From Arabidopsis thaliana (taxonomy: Eukaryota > Streptophyta > Magnoliopsida > Brassicales > Brassicaceae): DNA of 64,000 nucleotides. The DNA lies in the NCBI RefSeq assembly GCF_000001735.4, contig NC_003071.7:11153151-11217150 (forward strand). The letters run 5' to 3'. Every line of letters starts with the position of its first letter. Within the stretch, counting starts at the first letter, position 1. Shown piece after piece: positions 23,069 to 34,992 of this stretch. Position numbers and translations under genes: made by a program. The notes below the pieces were generated by a model, which saw nothing but the letters and a program-made list of their open reading frames with translations, did no database searches and was not told where the DNA came from.

Positions 23069-25086
23069 TGATATCTAACTTATGGCTGTCTTCTTTAATG
23101 AGTCAAATGGCTGATGCATTTTACGGGAAGTAGTTGAAGCAACCCCTTATACCATTATTGCACATTATTATTATTTCCCTCTCTCTTTTTTGTATTGTTT
23201 TTAAATAAAAAAAAACAATTTCAGATCGGTTAGGTCCTTTTGGACCATGAATTTTGTAGGCCATAAAAAAATAAAAAATAGAAGTCCAAAACAAATGAAG
23301 CAGTGAATAAACTTTACCAAAATAAGATCCAAACACGTACGTGCATGCTTGAATTTGTTCATAAATGACTGAAGATTTTTCATTTGATTGACTAAATATT
23401 GTTTTTACTTCTTTGCCTTTTTTTCTTTTATAGGTTTTGCCAAGAAACCAAAAGCATAGGTAATGAACATGGAAATCCGAACCATCTTCATCTTATATGA
23501 TACATACTCATTTAGCAAAGAAAAATAATTAAAGGATTTAGTTTTTGGTTGTCACAAAAAAGCTTTGTTTCAAGAACTCTGTCATTGCGCTTATATCAGG
23601 AAAGAAACTTGAACAAAAAAAAAGAGCTTTGTTTCAAGAAGAAGGGTCTATACTCTATAGTCTATATATAGTGCAACAGAAAATGATCACGTGAGGTTGT
23701 AGATATAAGAGAAGATTATCGAACCAATCTTCTAAGACAATTTCAGACTTAATAGTTAATACTAGTAGTTTTCTTATATATACAACCAAAAAGAAACGGT
23801 TTAAGAAGTGAAATATAAAAAAACTATCCAATCTTATCCAACGAGTCATGGTTCTAAACTCCCGTTGACTTACATACCATAACCACAGTCAACCCTAAGA
23901 TAAAGATGGCTAAAATATGAAATAATTGTGGCCCTTCTTATTATTATATCAAATATAAATTCACAAAAATTCAATGGATGAGGATGATAGAACTGGGTTT
24001 AACATGGGCTTCCAACCTAAAACCAATTGACAATAGGTGGAGTGGTCCGAACCTTCTATATATCACTTGATAATTCCTCCAATTTTTGATGTGGAACTTT
24101 CTTTCATTAACAAAGGATACAAAAGAAAACCTCTCATAAGCGACAATATTAAATAGGATTTAGTTATTTAGCAAAAAAAGTAGAACTTTAGTTATAGTAT
24201 TTTCATAACAATTTTCTTATTATTTAACCGCTTGTTACCAATCATAACAAAAACAAAAACGTGATGGATAGTTATAAGATGATGAAATTGAAGAACTCTG
24301 AAAGAGAGGTTCATGCTTCGACACACAAATCTCGTCAAGTTTTGTGACTTCGTCTAGAAACGAAGATTACCTTATAATCTAGCTTTTTATTCTAATTTTT
24401 TTTGCATTCATGGTTATAAATGGAAGGGATTTGATGAAATTAGATGGGATTGGAGATGGAGAAGGATGGAGGCACCTGAAGAGAGAAGAACAATTGTTAA
24501 AACTATAAGAAATTAAAGAATAAAAAGATAAAAGAGTATCATGAAGAGTGAAGAAGAAACAATGGTCATAAAACTATATTTGCGATTATTTATGCAACTT
24601 TATATATTTTTTATTTTTTTTAATCTTTTAATTTATTTTATATTACTATTGTAATGAGATTTTACTTATAACAAAAAAAAATATTTTTACTATTCGACTT
24701 CTTGTTACAACTTAACCATTTTCATTATGACCAAAAACACACTTTCACAAAAACTTTGAACAATTTTCATTTCTTTTTGTTACAAACCCCTCCAAAACCA
24801 ATCTTAAAACAGTTTTCATTTACATAAACCTTGAGATTAAATCACATTAAAAATCCCAAATCATATGGGTTTAAACTTAAACAGAATCTTATAAAAATTC
24901 GAAAGCCCAATATGTTTTGTTTTCCCAACAATAAAAATAGATTGGAACAGAAAGGTTGTGGGAGGCACACATTACACACCAAAGCAGTGTTTTCTTTCTC
25001 CTGAAAAGATTTTTCAAGCTCTCTCTTTCTCTCAAAGGTAAATGCTTCTCTGATTTCGCCATTTTTGCTTACTCGATTCAAAAGAC
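23069..25086. other. AT-rich intergenic region, promoter of the sterol dehydrogenase gene
   Basis: No convincing gene. Several short ORFs are low-complexity Leu/Phe/Ile strings from T-rich DNA. The stretch TTTTTCAAGCTCTCTCTTTCTCTCAAAGGTAAATG, at about 25010, lies in the leader of the next gene. Confidence 0.45.
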
Positions 25087-28000
25087 ATGTCGCCGGCAGC
25101 TACGGAGACGGAGCGATGGTGCGTTGTTACCGGCGGTAGAGGATTCGCGGCGAGGCATCTTGTTGAAATGCTCGTACGCTACGAAATGTTTTGCGTCCGT
25201 ATCGCCGATTTAGCTCCGGCGATAATGCTTGATCCTCAGGAAGGGAACGGAGTTCTCGACGAAGGATTAAGATCTGGTCGTGTTCAATATATCTCCGCTG
25301 ATCTTCGAGATAAATCTCAAGTCGTTAAAGGTTCTTAATCACAAAGTCATTGATTCTTAGTGGACTTTGAGATCTATGCATCTTTGTAATTACTTGTTCC
25401 CATTAGCTTTTCAGGGAGCGGAGGTGGTGTTTCATATGGCAGCTCCAGATTCTTCTATTAACAATCATCAGCTTCAGTATTCGGTGAATGTTCAAGGTTA
25501 ATAGAAACTTCAATTTTTGCACATTTCGTTTCTGTCAAACTGATGAATTCAGTTAGTTCTTGTGTTTATGGGATTTTTAATGTACAGGGACACAAAATGT
25601 GATTGATGCTTGTGTTGATGTTGGAGTAAAGAGGCTTATTTACACTAGCTCTCCTAGTGTTGTGTTTGATGGTGTTCATGGTATTTTGAACGGTACTGAA
25701 TCAATGGCTTACCCAATTAAGGTATTAATTACGCTTTTGGTGTGAACTTTGAATTTGATGTTTTGTCTTTCTATTGTTGTACAGAACTATGGCTTTGAGA
25801 TGATTCTTTGCTTGTTTTGGAGTTTGGTTACTAATATTTTCTTCATTCTATTCAGCACAATGACTCATATTCAGCAACTAAAGCTGAAGGAGAAGAGTTG
25901 ATCATGAAGGCTAATGGTAGAAATGGACTACTCACTTGTTGCATACGTCCAAGCAGTATTTTTGGTCCCGGTGATAGATTATTGGTTCCGTCGCTTGTTG
26001 CTGCTGCTAGGGCTGGGAAATCTAAGGTTGGATTGTTTTCTTTGTTTACCGTTTTGCTCCTCTATGTGCTGTCTGCCTTCCTTTTTACCTTTTTTACCTT
26101 TCCTCTTCTCTCTTCTCTTGATACTTTTGTTACTCTCACGAAGGTAGCTGCCCTTTATTGACATTATTATCTAAACGTGTTTGAAAGTCATGACCATGCT
26201 GTGCATTTGGTAGATAGTTCTGTACTATGAAGTTTTTCTCAGAAGTTATGATTAACTCTTTGGAAACACACAGATTGATTCACAGGGAATGGAGAATTTT
26301 TTTTTACCATTAAAGCCATAACTGTGAAATCGTTTGGTGACAGTAGAGCGGAGAGAGAATAATTTATGTTTGTTTTACGCAAAATTTGGGGTATTGACTT
26401 CGCAAAGTTTCTAAATTTGAAGCTTTAAGCTACAAATGTAGAGGACTGAACTTTCTATATGTCTGGACACCATTAGGATGTATGATTTTCTTTGGAAACC
26501 TAAGCTTGGTGGCATCGATGAAATGGCCTTAAAAGTAGCCTAACACGAGATACAAAGAATGATGTGGAAAGCAACATTCATATGAGTACTTGAAAAATGA
26601 TTTGAGGGAGGGTTCCTGGTTGCGCGGTGCGATATTCCTTCCTAATTAAGATTTATGGCTTTGCTAGTAGGAATGTATTTAGTCTTTTATCTTGCTGCTA
26701 GTTAAGAGGTGCTTTAGATGATCATGGATCTCTCCAAAATGAATTTAATAGGTTAAGATGCATTGTTTGCTTGGATTTCTTCTTTGACATAAAATCTTTC
26801 ATTATTTTTATTTTTGATACGACTGTTTTCTGCTTCTTTACTGTCCAGTTTATTATTGGTGATGGGAATAATCTCTATGATTTCACTTACGTTGAGAATG
26901 TTGCTCATGCCCATGTTTGTGCTGAGCGTGCTCTAGCTTCAGGAGGAGATGTTTCTACAAAAGCTGCAGGACAGGTATTTGCTTTCAGTTGATTCCATGC
27001 CGTAGTTTTCTAAGGTGGAGTTTGGTCTCAGTTTCACATCATTATATTTGTGGTCTCCATAGTTTTCTAGCTGTAAATGTTTGGAATGAAATGCTGTCAT
27101 GGTCAACCAGTATTTTTGTGTACAGCTGTTAATGCATACCTAAAGCATAAACGTTTCAGGCATACCATGAAAACTGAGATAAAAACTGTGTCTACTCAAA
27201 CATTATGTGAACTTCAAAGAGCTTGCTGGTTTTTTCGTTCGAGATTATTTTTCTTGTCTGTTGTGTTTAGCTGAGATAGATCCGTTTGAGATGTTTGCCA
27301 AATTATCTATTGATGATAACATTGTTTACTGCCGTATTTGAATAAAGTTAAATCCCTTGAATAAAATTTAGTTAAGGCGTCCAGTGAGATGGTAGTTTAT
27401 TTATGATGTTGTAGGAAAATCCTAGTTGTAGGCTAACCTGACATTTAGTGGATTTACAGGCATATTTCATTACCAACATGGAGCCAATTAAATTTTGGGA
27501 ATTTATGTCACAGCTCCTTGATGGACTTGGTTACGAGAGGTATTATGTTTTTCCCTTTTTTTGTTTGGGTTTGCAACTAGTGTCATGTATACTTGTAAGA
27601 TCTTGCATACACAAAAAGGGGAAAGACACGTCTTAGTTTCATTTTATTTATGTTCTTGCATGGGAATTGAGTTGAGCTTGACTTGACGTTCTATCCGGAA
27701 GTAGCATATAATTAAGTTTCCTTCAAAATAATTGGGTATATAGTATATACAATGATTTCTGCTTACAGTTTTGTATTTTTGTTCTGCTTACATTTTTATA
27801 AGGTTACATTTCTGCTTGCAATTTTATTGTGCATACTTCATAGTAATTGGGCATATACAATACTTTCTGATTACATTTTTGTGCCTGACAAGTTTTCTGA
27901 TTTCATGTAATCCATTTTCTTTGGGATATAGGTTTCTGACCTTGTCAAATTGGTTTTGACGGCTTCACTTATCTAAGAAGGAATGCATTGTACTTAACCC

Positions 28001-29722
28001 ATACCTTTGACTGTTCTTCTTAATTTTAATATATTTTGCAGGCCAAGCATAAAGATCCCTGCGTTTATCATGATGCCGATTGCGCATCTGGTTGAACTGA
28101 CATATAAAGTGTTGGGACCATATGGGATGACAGTACCACAACTAACACCTTCAAGAGTTAGGCTTCTCTCATGCAGCAGAACTTTCGATTCCACGAAAGC
28201 AAAGGATCGACTAGGCTATGCTCCTGTGGTCCCACTTCAGGTTATACAATATTTGATTTGAAAGAGAGAGATATTTGAAGCCTTTATTGTTCTTTATATA
28301 TTGCATGCATGCCTTGATGATCCTGCAGGAAGGTATACGGAGGACGATAGACTCATTCTCTCACCTAACAGCTGGAAGTCAATCCAAAAGAGAGGGCCCA
28401 TCCAAGGCTTCTAGGATTCTTGGAGGCGGAAAGGGTATGACCATATATTTCAATTAGCATGCTTGTCCTCTCAGCTGATCGTCTCTCACATGATAAGCAC
28501 CCAATGTTTATTTTTAAAATTCACTGGATATTTTTCTTTTTATTAAAATCTTGAGTCAGCGTCAACATCTGCACGCTCTCCTGAGAATGATTGTGTTCAG
28601 TGGCTAGCTACCATATTAATGTGAAGAGGCATAGGATGTTAGTAGAACTAGACATATTTTCAAATCTACCCTGGTCTTGATTCACTTGTTCTGACATGAT
28701 TTTGCAGTTGCTGATACACTTCTCTGGAAGGATTTAAAGCAGACTCTTATTGCCATATTCATTCTAATTAGTATCTATTATAACTTTGTTGCAACTGGGT
28801 CTACCGTCGTAACTGCTCTTTCGAAGGCTCTATTGGTAGCATCTGTATTTTTGTTCCTCCATGGCATTCTACCAGAGAAAATGTAAGATTCCTGAGATGC
28901 CAACTTTTGATAGATTTTCATTTATGTGCAATATGAACTACCTTAACCTAGTTCTCTAATAATGGAAACCAGAAGGTATATGCCAAACATTTTTGAAACA
29001 CTGTGTATCGTACTCTTCAATCAGGAACAAGTAATATAAGCAATTGCTGTCTATTTCAGTTTACGAACAACTGAATATAGATGCTTATTTTGCAGATTTG
29101 GTTATACAGTTGAAAAGATTCCTGCATCGCAATTTCACCTCTCAAAAGACTCATCACATGACCTCTCATTGTCAGTGATCTCTTCATGGAACACCACTGT
29201 AAAAGCTTTAAGATCTCTTTGCCAGGGGAATGATTGGAGCTTCTTTTTCAAGGTATTTTTCCTTGAACTAGTTATTGCTGGCAAGTTCCAGTCGTACGAT
29301 ATCTTATCCCAACCTGAAACAGAAATAGGGACAAAATTCGATTGCTGAAGTTCTCTTTGGTAATAATATTGTAACACCGCTTTGGTGTTTTTAATGTCAT
29401 AGGTGGTCTTCGTTTTGTTAGCATTGAGTTTGGCTGGAGCCATATCTCTTCACAGCATATTTGTTATAGGTACACACTCACTCTCTATCTAGTTTTACTA
29501 CATGCCAACGCTACGGTTGTATGAATTATAGTTCTTCAACAATAACTGGTTTTGTTGTTCTGTTTTTGTTCAACAGGACTGCCCATTGCCTTCCTTGCTT
29601 TTCTCGTGTACGAAAAGAAAGAGCAAGAGATCGACTCAATAGTGGTGAGTTTTAAATCTTTCGCATGCAAGCACAAATCCGATGTGTATGAGAAATTGTT
29701 CGGAAGCAAGAAACATGACTAA
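25087..29722 (+). CDS. 3BETAHSD/D2: 3-beta-hydroxysteroid dehydrogenase/C4-decarboxylase with reticulon tail (AT2G26260)
   Basis: Predicted to oxidise and decarboxylate 4-carboxysterols during C4 demethylation of plant sterols at the ER. The N-terminal part is a Rossmann-fold short-chain dehydrogenase: dinucleotide motif [15 protein letters not shown] near residues 13-27, then FHMAAPDSS, and the catalytic Tyr and Lys in [22 protein letters not shown] and [12 protein letters not shown] are further family blocks. After a linker, the C-terminal 200 residues form a reticulon domain ([18 protein letters not shown], then paired long hydrophobic stretches), which should hold the protein in curved ER tubules. 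The total is about 564 residues. The first intron must end at ATTAG in ...CATTAG|CTTTTCAGG, giving [11 protein letters not shown]; using the next AG breaks the frame. The start [11 protein letters not shown] was chosen as the first ATG. Confidence 0.93.
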
Positions 29723-31062
29723 AAACCCTTTTTTTGCCCAGCATTTGTAATTTTCTTTTGTTTCCAACGACCTCTAACTCTGGTTTGAGCTTTTTTCAAG
29801 TTTTATTATTTGTGAATCTCTTTTTTACTCATTTCTATTGGTCTTTGTTTACATGCTTGGAGAAAAATGGATGTTGAGAGATGCCCTATTAAGCCACAAC
29901 TTTTGTCCTCTAACATGAAAGTAAGCATTGAAAAATCGAATGAATTTGTGAAAAAAAGAAAGGAGAGAAGAAAGATTCGCAAGGTTGATTCCTAAAGCAC
30001 ATGTCCTTAGTCCCGTGCCTTTGAATATAGAATCAATTGATAGATTATCAAACCACAAAACAACTCTAATATTGAATTTAATGACAAAATATTAGTAAAG
30101 ACCAACTTTATGAAGTGGCAGCCTTTTTATCTACTTGTTGTAAGTCTATTTCTCGAATTTTCCTTTCCAAATATCCAAAATGTAATTAATGTAAATTGAG
30201 TTAACTATATTCCAATATCATTAAAATCATAGAGACGAATTTCATAACGAATAAAGAAAAAATTTTAAGCTTCAATTTTATTGTTAATATTTTGTTGTAC
30301 ACATGTTAAAGCGAATAATTTAGCATATGAAATTCTTACAGAACCACGTTATATTACATATGTAAACAACATATCTCCGAAGTAGTTCTTTTGAGTTTAA
30401 TTTAAAGTTGTTAAAAAATAAAGATTATCTGAAAATAAATAATAATACAAAAAATTATAAAAATAAATAGAAATGTTTAACTGGATCCCATCCATCTAAA
30501 AACAGAAGCTTACAAATTAAAATTTGTATTATCACTCCACTTTTATTAAAAAGCCAAAATTACAAGACTTGTTATAATTACAAGAGTTTTGGTGTAAGTA
30601 ATTAATAAAAAGAAGTCGGGTCGGGTCGGGTCAAGCCCAACTATTTTTGAATCACAAGAGTTATCTCTCAGTCTCACTAGTCACTTGCAAAGAAGCGTTG
30701 TGTGAGAGTTTTGAATAGAAAGAGTAGTTGTCTCTCATTCCCCAAATTTGGAATCACGCCGATAAAGCCAAAATTAGCCCCACGAAAAAGCTCCGACAAC
30801 CAAAGTAACCATCTTTTTCCGAGGATTCATCACTTAAAGCACCATTTTGTCCACAATCACTCAACCCTAAAATCTTTTTCTCCTTTGAATCCTTTTCATG
30901 CTTCTTCTTACATTCCCCGATTTCTTTTTCCTCTGAGAAAGTGATTTCCTTTTGATTTTGATTCTTTTTTAGTCTTTCTGCAATGATTCCGTATTTTGAA
31001 TTAAGGATTTATAAAAAAGCAGAGATTGGAGCTTGGTTTGTTGTCTATCATCAACTATCACA
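29723..31062. other. Intergenic region
   Basis: 3' UTR of the sterol gene, AT-rich spacer, then the leader of the BRCT gene. GGGTCGGGTCGGGTC at about 30617-30631 is a short GGGTC repeat. The ORF at 30702-30944 lies in the probable leader and shows no family features. Confidence 0.45.
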
Positions 31063-34000
31063 ATGGGTGCTCTCAGAAGAAGAAATGTTGGTTTGATTGA
31101 TTCAAAGGGTTGTTCTAAGTTGTTTCCTGTTTTACAATCTCCTCCTCTTACTACTACTTCAATGTCTCAGTCCAATGGTCCATTCTCTTCTCTTGTCATT
31201 TGTGTCACTGGTTTATCCAAAGGTAAAGACTTTGTTCCTTTTTCAATCTCTATTAGGCAGAAAGTTTGAATTTTTATGTTCCATCAATATTAAAGTTTTA
31301 TTCTTCTAGACTTTCAGATTCTGTTGTTATAACTTTGGTTTTATGTTTGTAAATTTAAAGAATTTGTTCCTCTTCAATCTCCATTAGTCAGAACTCAGAA
31401 GTAGGATATTTATGTTAATCAATCTTTAGATTTCAGATGCTGTTGTGAATGTGATCTTGTTGTATTCATAACATTGGTTTTGTGTTGTGATATGTTAAAT
31501 TGCTTTGTTTCTTTGCAGATGCAAGAAAACAAGTCAAGGAAGCGACAGAGAGACTCGGAGGCGAGTACACTCCTCATCTTCACCAGCGATGTACTCATTT
31601 GGTTGTTCAGATATCCTTTTTCTCATTTCTGTTGATCTTTATTCAATTTTGGTTTTGACTACAGAAACAAACATGATCACGTCCTTCTAAAGCATTTCTT
31701 TAGATAATTTGTTTCGTATCATTTTGTTACATTTTATGGTGCCTTTTGGGATGCTTAACGGAAACTTACAGCTCATGTGGACGTAAGTTTGAGCACACTT
31801 TGAAACATGGGGCAAGAAATGGTCTCTTTGTTGTTACGATTGGCTGGTTTGTAGATAGCGTCAAGAGGAACTGTAAGTTTTCAATGCTGTTTAAAATATT
31901 TGCTCAAGGATTTATAGGTTAGCCAGAGTTAGTATCATAGATTTGACCATTCAGTTTTGCTGGTTACTGCCTCAGTTTCATAGCGGTACAAATTTGTGAA
32001 AGCTTTGCTAGCAAATTCATGGACCCTTGACTTTGTGTTGACTCTTTCAACTTTATTGTTAGAGGAATAAAACCTTCTAGTCAGCAGTCCTACACTGGCT
32101 TCTCCTAGTTTGCTAAAGATATTCTGTGATCTATTATCAGCATGATATTGAAATAGTCTAAATAGTTTCAGTTCGTTTGTAGTGTATCAAACTCAATCAG
32201 AACAAATTTACTTTGGAAAAGAGAGCTCATGGATATTCTAACTAAGTTAAAAGGTTATGTGTGTCTGAAGTTGATATTTTTTTCTGTAATTTTGTAGTCA
32301 GGATGAGCGAATCACTTTACAATGTTAAACAACTTAGACAAAATTGCGAAAAGGGGGATGAGCTGAGCCGGGTTTTTGACCTCGAAACTATTTGTCGTCC
32401 TCGACAAATTCAAGCTGTACATTTTGGCACATCAACGAAGAACCACCAAGTATCTTCTTCTGGAACAGAGTCTGGCACTAGTGTAGACATGAGTCTTGCT
32501 GACCATTGCATGTATGTTGATTCAGACATTTCAGATGAACTCCGCCTTAAGGTAATTTATCACATTGGGTGCTTTTAACTTTTTGGCCAGGCTGTACAGT
32601 CTTTTCTATGAGCTTCTTTAAATAGAATGTGGTCTGTTTAGGTGTTAAAGGTTGCTGGAGAGCAAGGAGCAAAGGTCATCGATTCATGGTTTATTGGTTG
32701 CAATGCAAGTTTTGTCGTGTGTGAAGGTGCTTCTATTCAGAGATACCTTGGCCATGCCAAAACCATTGTCTCAGTGAGTTCTTCTTTATGTCATTTTTGT
32801 AGAATTGTAATGTATTCTCCAGAAGATGTACTTCCGCTTGTTTTGATATTCTATGAAAATGTGGATAATTTGATACACAATCCCATGTAAATGTGACTTG
32901 ATTGCTCTGTTACTTTGTCATACTATTGACCATAGTGAGCTAGATGAGAAAGATAATCCTAGTCGATTAACAGATTTGTTTCATGATGACCTTAACATGC
33001 TTAATTTCGTTTTTTTTTTTCTTGCATCAGCCACTATGGGTTCTGAAAACAGTGGAGAAACATCGACAAAGACTTGTACACATGTCACCTGATTTAGCTA
33101 GACAGTTAGGATTAATGCTTGAAAATTTTGAAGATGGTGCGGCAAATGAGGTACTTTATCTTTTCATATGGTGTGATTTCTACTGTCCTTACAAGTTAAT
33201 TTTCCCATTCTCTATCCTTGCACATAATTTCTCAGTCTTCCTACGTTTCCTTGTCCCGTCTTGTAATTTCAATTCAAGTGATGAGAGTAATAGTTGCGAC
33301 CTTTCTCTGTATAAATCTCACAGAAAATTTCCGGGCAAGGTAATTCTCAAGAGGCTTTTAAATCCAGAAGTTTATCAAAACAAGAACGGAAAGAGACTGT
33401 AAATATAGCTAAAACGGGGGTTAGGAGACGACGTGCTCGCCATATGCAGGTAACTGATGATCTTTCTCTTTCTTCCCTGATGTCTTAAATTCACCATAGT
33501 GTCTGAATTTGTCTGTTCTCTTTCTGGATGTCCCATAGACTTGCCAAAACCCAATAAGACGCATAACACAGTACAGCCTGCTGGACAATATTTGCTGGAC
33601 AATATCTGAAGCAGCTTCAGCCGCCACTATTTTTACTGACAGCAGCAGTCGTGACATCAGTGAACCCCAGCCTTCTGTTGTACAAGATGGGATAGATAAA
33701 GGGTTAGATCCAGTGGCTTCTTTTTCAAATTCAACCAGAGCACTAACCGAGAGGTACTGTTTCGTTCTTCGTACATCTCTTTTCCTTCATTTTTTAGATT
33801 TTACATGGCTACTTTAGAAGTAAATTGTTCCAGTGATAGTCTACTACTATCTATTGCTGCCATTGTTGCAATCCTGGAAATATCTCACTGTGGTCAACTA
33901 TCTTTTTTTTCTTCCTGGGCGCTCTTCTGCAGTGAGAAGACAGAAGTGATATTTAAAGACAGCTTCCTTACAATTCTATATCCAGCTGATCGGTTCTCGG

Positions 34001-34509
34001 AGATGGGACCTTCTTCACGGACTTATTTCAGTGATAGTGGTTTCACTTGCCTGCAAATCTTAGACTATATCTACAGATTTTACCAGGTATAACCATCATA
34101 TTCGAATGGCCAATTTCTCGTTTCAGTTCCTTTTAGTTGCTATGAAAAGGAGAGTCTTTAGAATCAATTTCTTCGTCTTAGTTAGGAACTTATGAGTGAT
34201 TAGTATTTATACTATCTCTGTTGACTCACTAGGCCCATGTTACCGTTTAGTTCACAATAAGAAGATCTCTTGTGTCTATTGATTCTGCAGGAGAACTTGC
34301 CGGATCATGAAATAGAAGTTGCAATTCACACAGACTCGAGGCACGCTGACCGTCTCAGAACAGTGTATTGCAGCAAAGAGACATCAGATGAAGGATGCTT
34401 GGTTTTCCCAAGAATAGAGTTATTAGGAAGCAGGAAAAGTTTCGAAATGCTTAAGCGAGTGAATGGAGAGAACAACAGTAATGTTTATGAGCTTATGATT
34501 AGAGCTTGA
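31063..34509 (+). CDS. BRCT-domain protein, putative DNA-damage response (AT2G26270-like)
   Basis: A protein of roughly 500 residues encoded by at least ten exons. The first BRCT domain begins at SLVICVTGLSKDARKQVKEA and continues through LGGEYTPHLHQRCTHLVV, ending with the conserved Trp in VVTIGWFVDSVKRN. A second BRCT-like unit follows: VLKVAGEQGAKVIDSWF, then SFVVCEG, and the Trp of TIVSPLWVLKTVEK. Between the domains is a Ser/Thr-rich stretch. After the second unit comes a basic run (VRRRRARH) that could be a nuclear signal. BRCT pairs usually bind phosphorylated partners in DNA repair or checkpoint complexes. The C-terminal part, from KTEVIFKDSFLTILYP to the stop, matches no family I know. 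The start with MGALRRR was chosen over an upstream in-frame ATG at 31033. Confidence 0.88.
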
Positions 34510-34992
34510 TTTCTCTTTTACAATACATAACTGGAAACAAGCTTTTTAAAGTACAAAATTTTACTTTTTGACTCATGAATTTGTAACTTAGTGATGCACA
34601 TTAAATCTAAGAGAATTACAAATATAAGCATTTCCAGAAGAAAGGAGTATAACATATAGAGTAAAACTGTAAAAAAAAAAAAGCACCGAGAATCAACAAA
34701 ACATCGTATAGATCCCGACAAAAAGATAGAAAGAGGTCTGATCGATCCTCTGATGCTACAAAAAGTATTAACTGAACAAACCTAAACATTTTATGCATAC
34801 GCCTTCGTTCCTTCCTTCTTGCGGATCTCTTTCCTAACACTTTTTTTTTTCCTTCTTCATTTTCAGCTAGTCTCTTTCTCCTCTCTTCCCATGTACAGAT
34901 CAGATACAACAAATGAATAGCGTGGTCACCTTTCCTTTTTTTTGTTTTCTTTTCCGGTCTTGTATCCTATATAAGTACCTGGCTTTTGTCTG
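34510..34992. other. Convergent 3' ends of the BRCT gene and CID7
   Basis: Two genes converge here. Minus-strand ORFs at 34518-34912 lie downstream of the CID7 stop and look like read-through of its 3' UTR. Confidence 0.5.

Noticed and set aside
24255..24360. A short ORF (MDSYKMMKLK...) as a second micro-gene
   Set aside because: Only 27 codons, no splice partner, no promoter signal.
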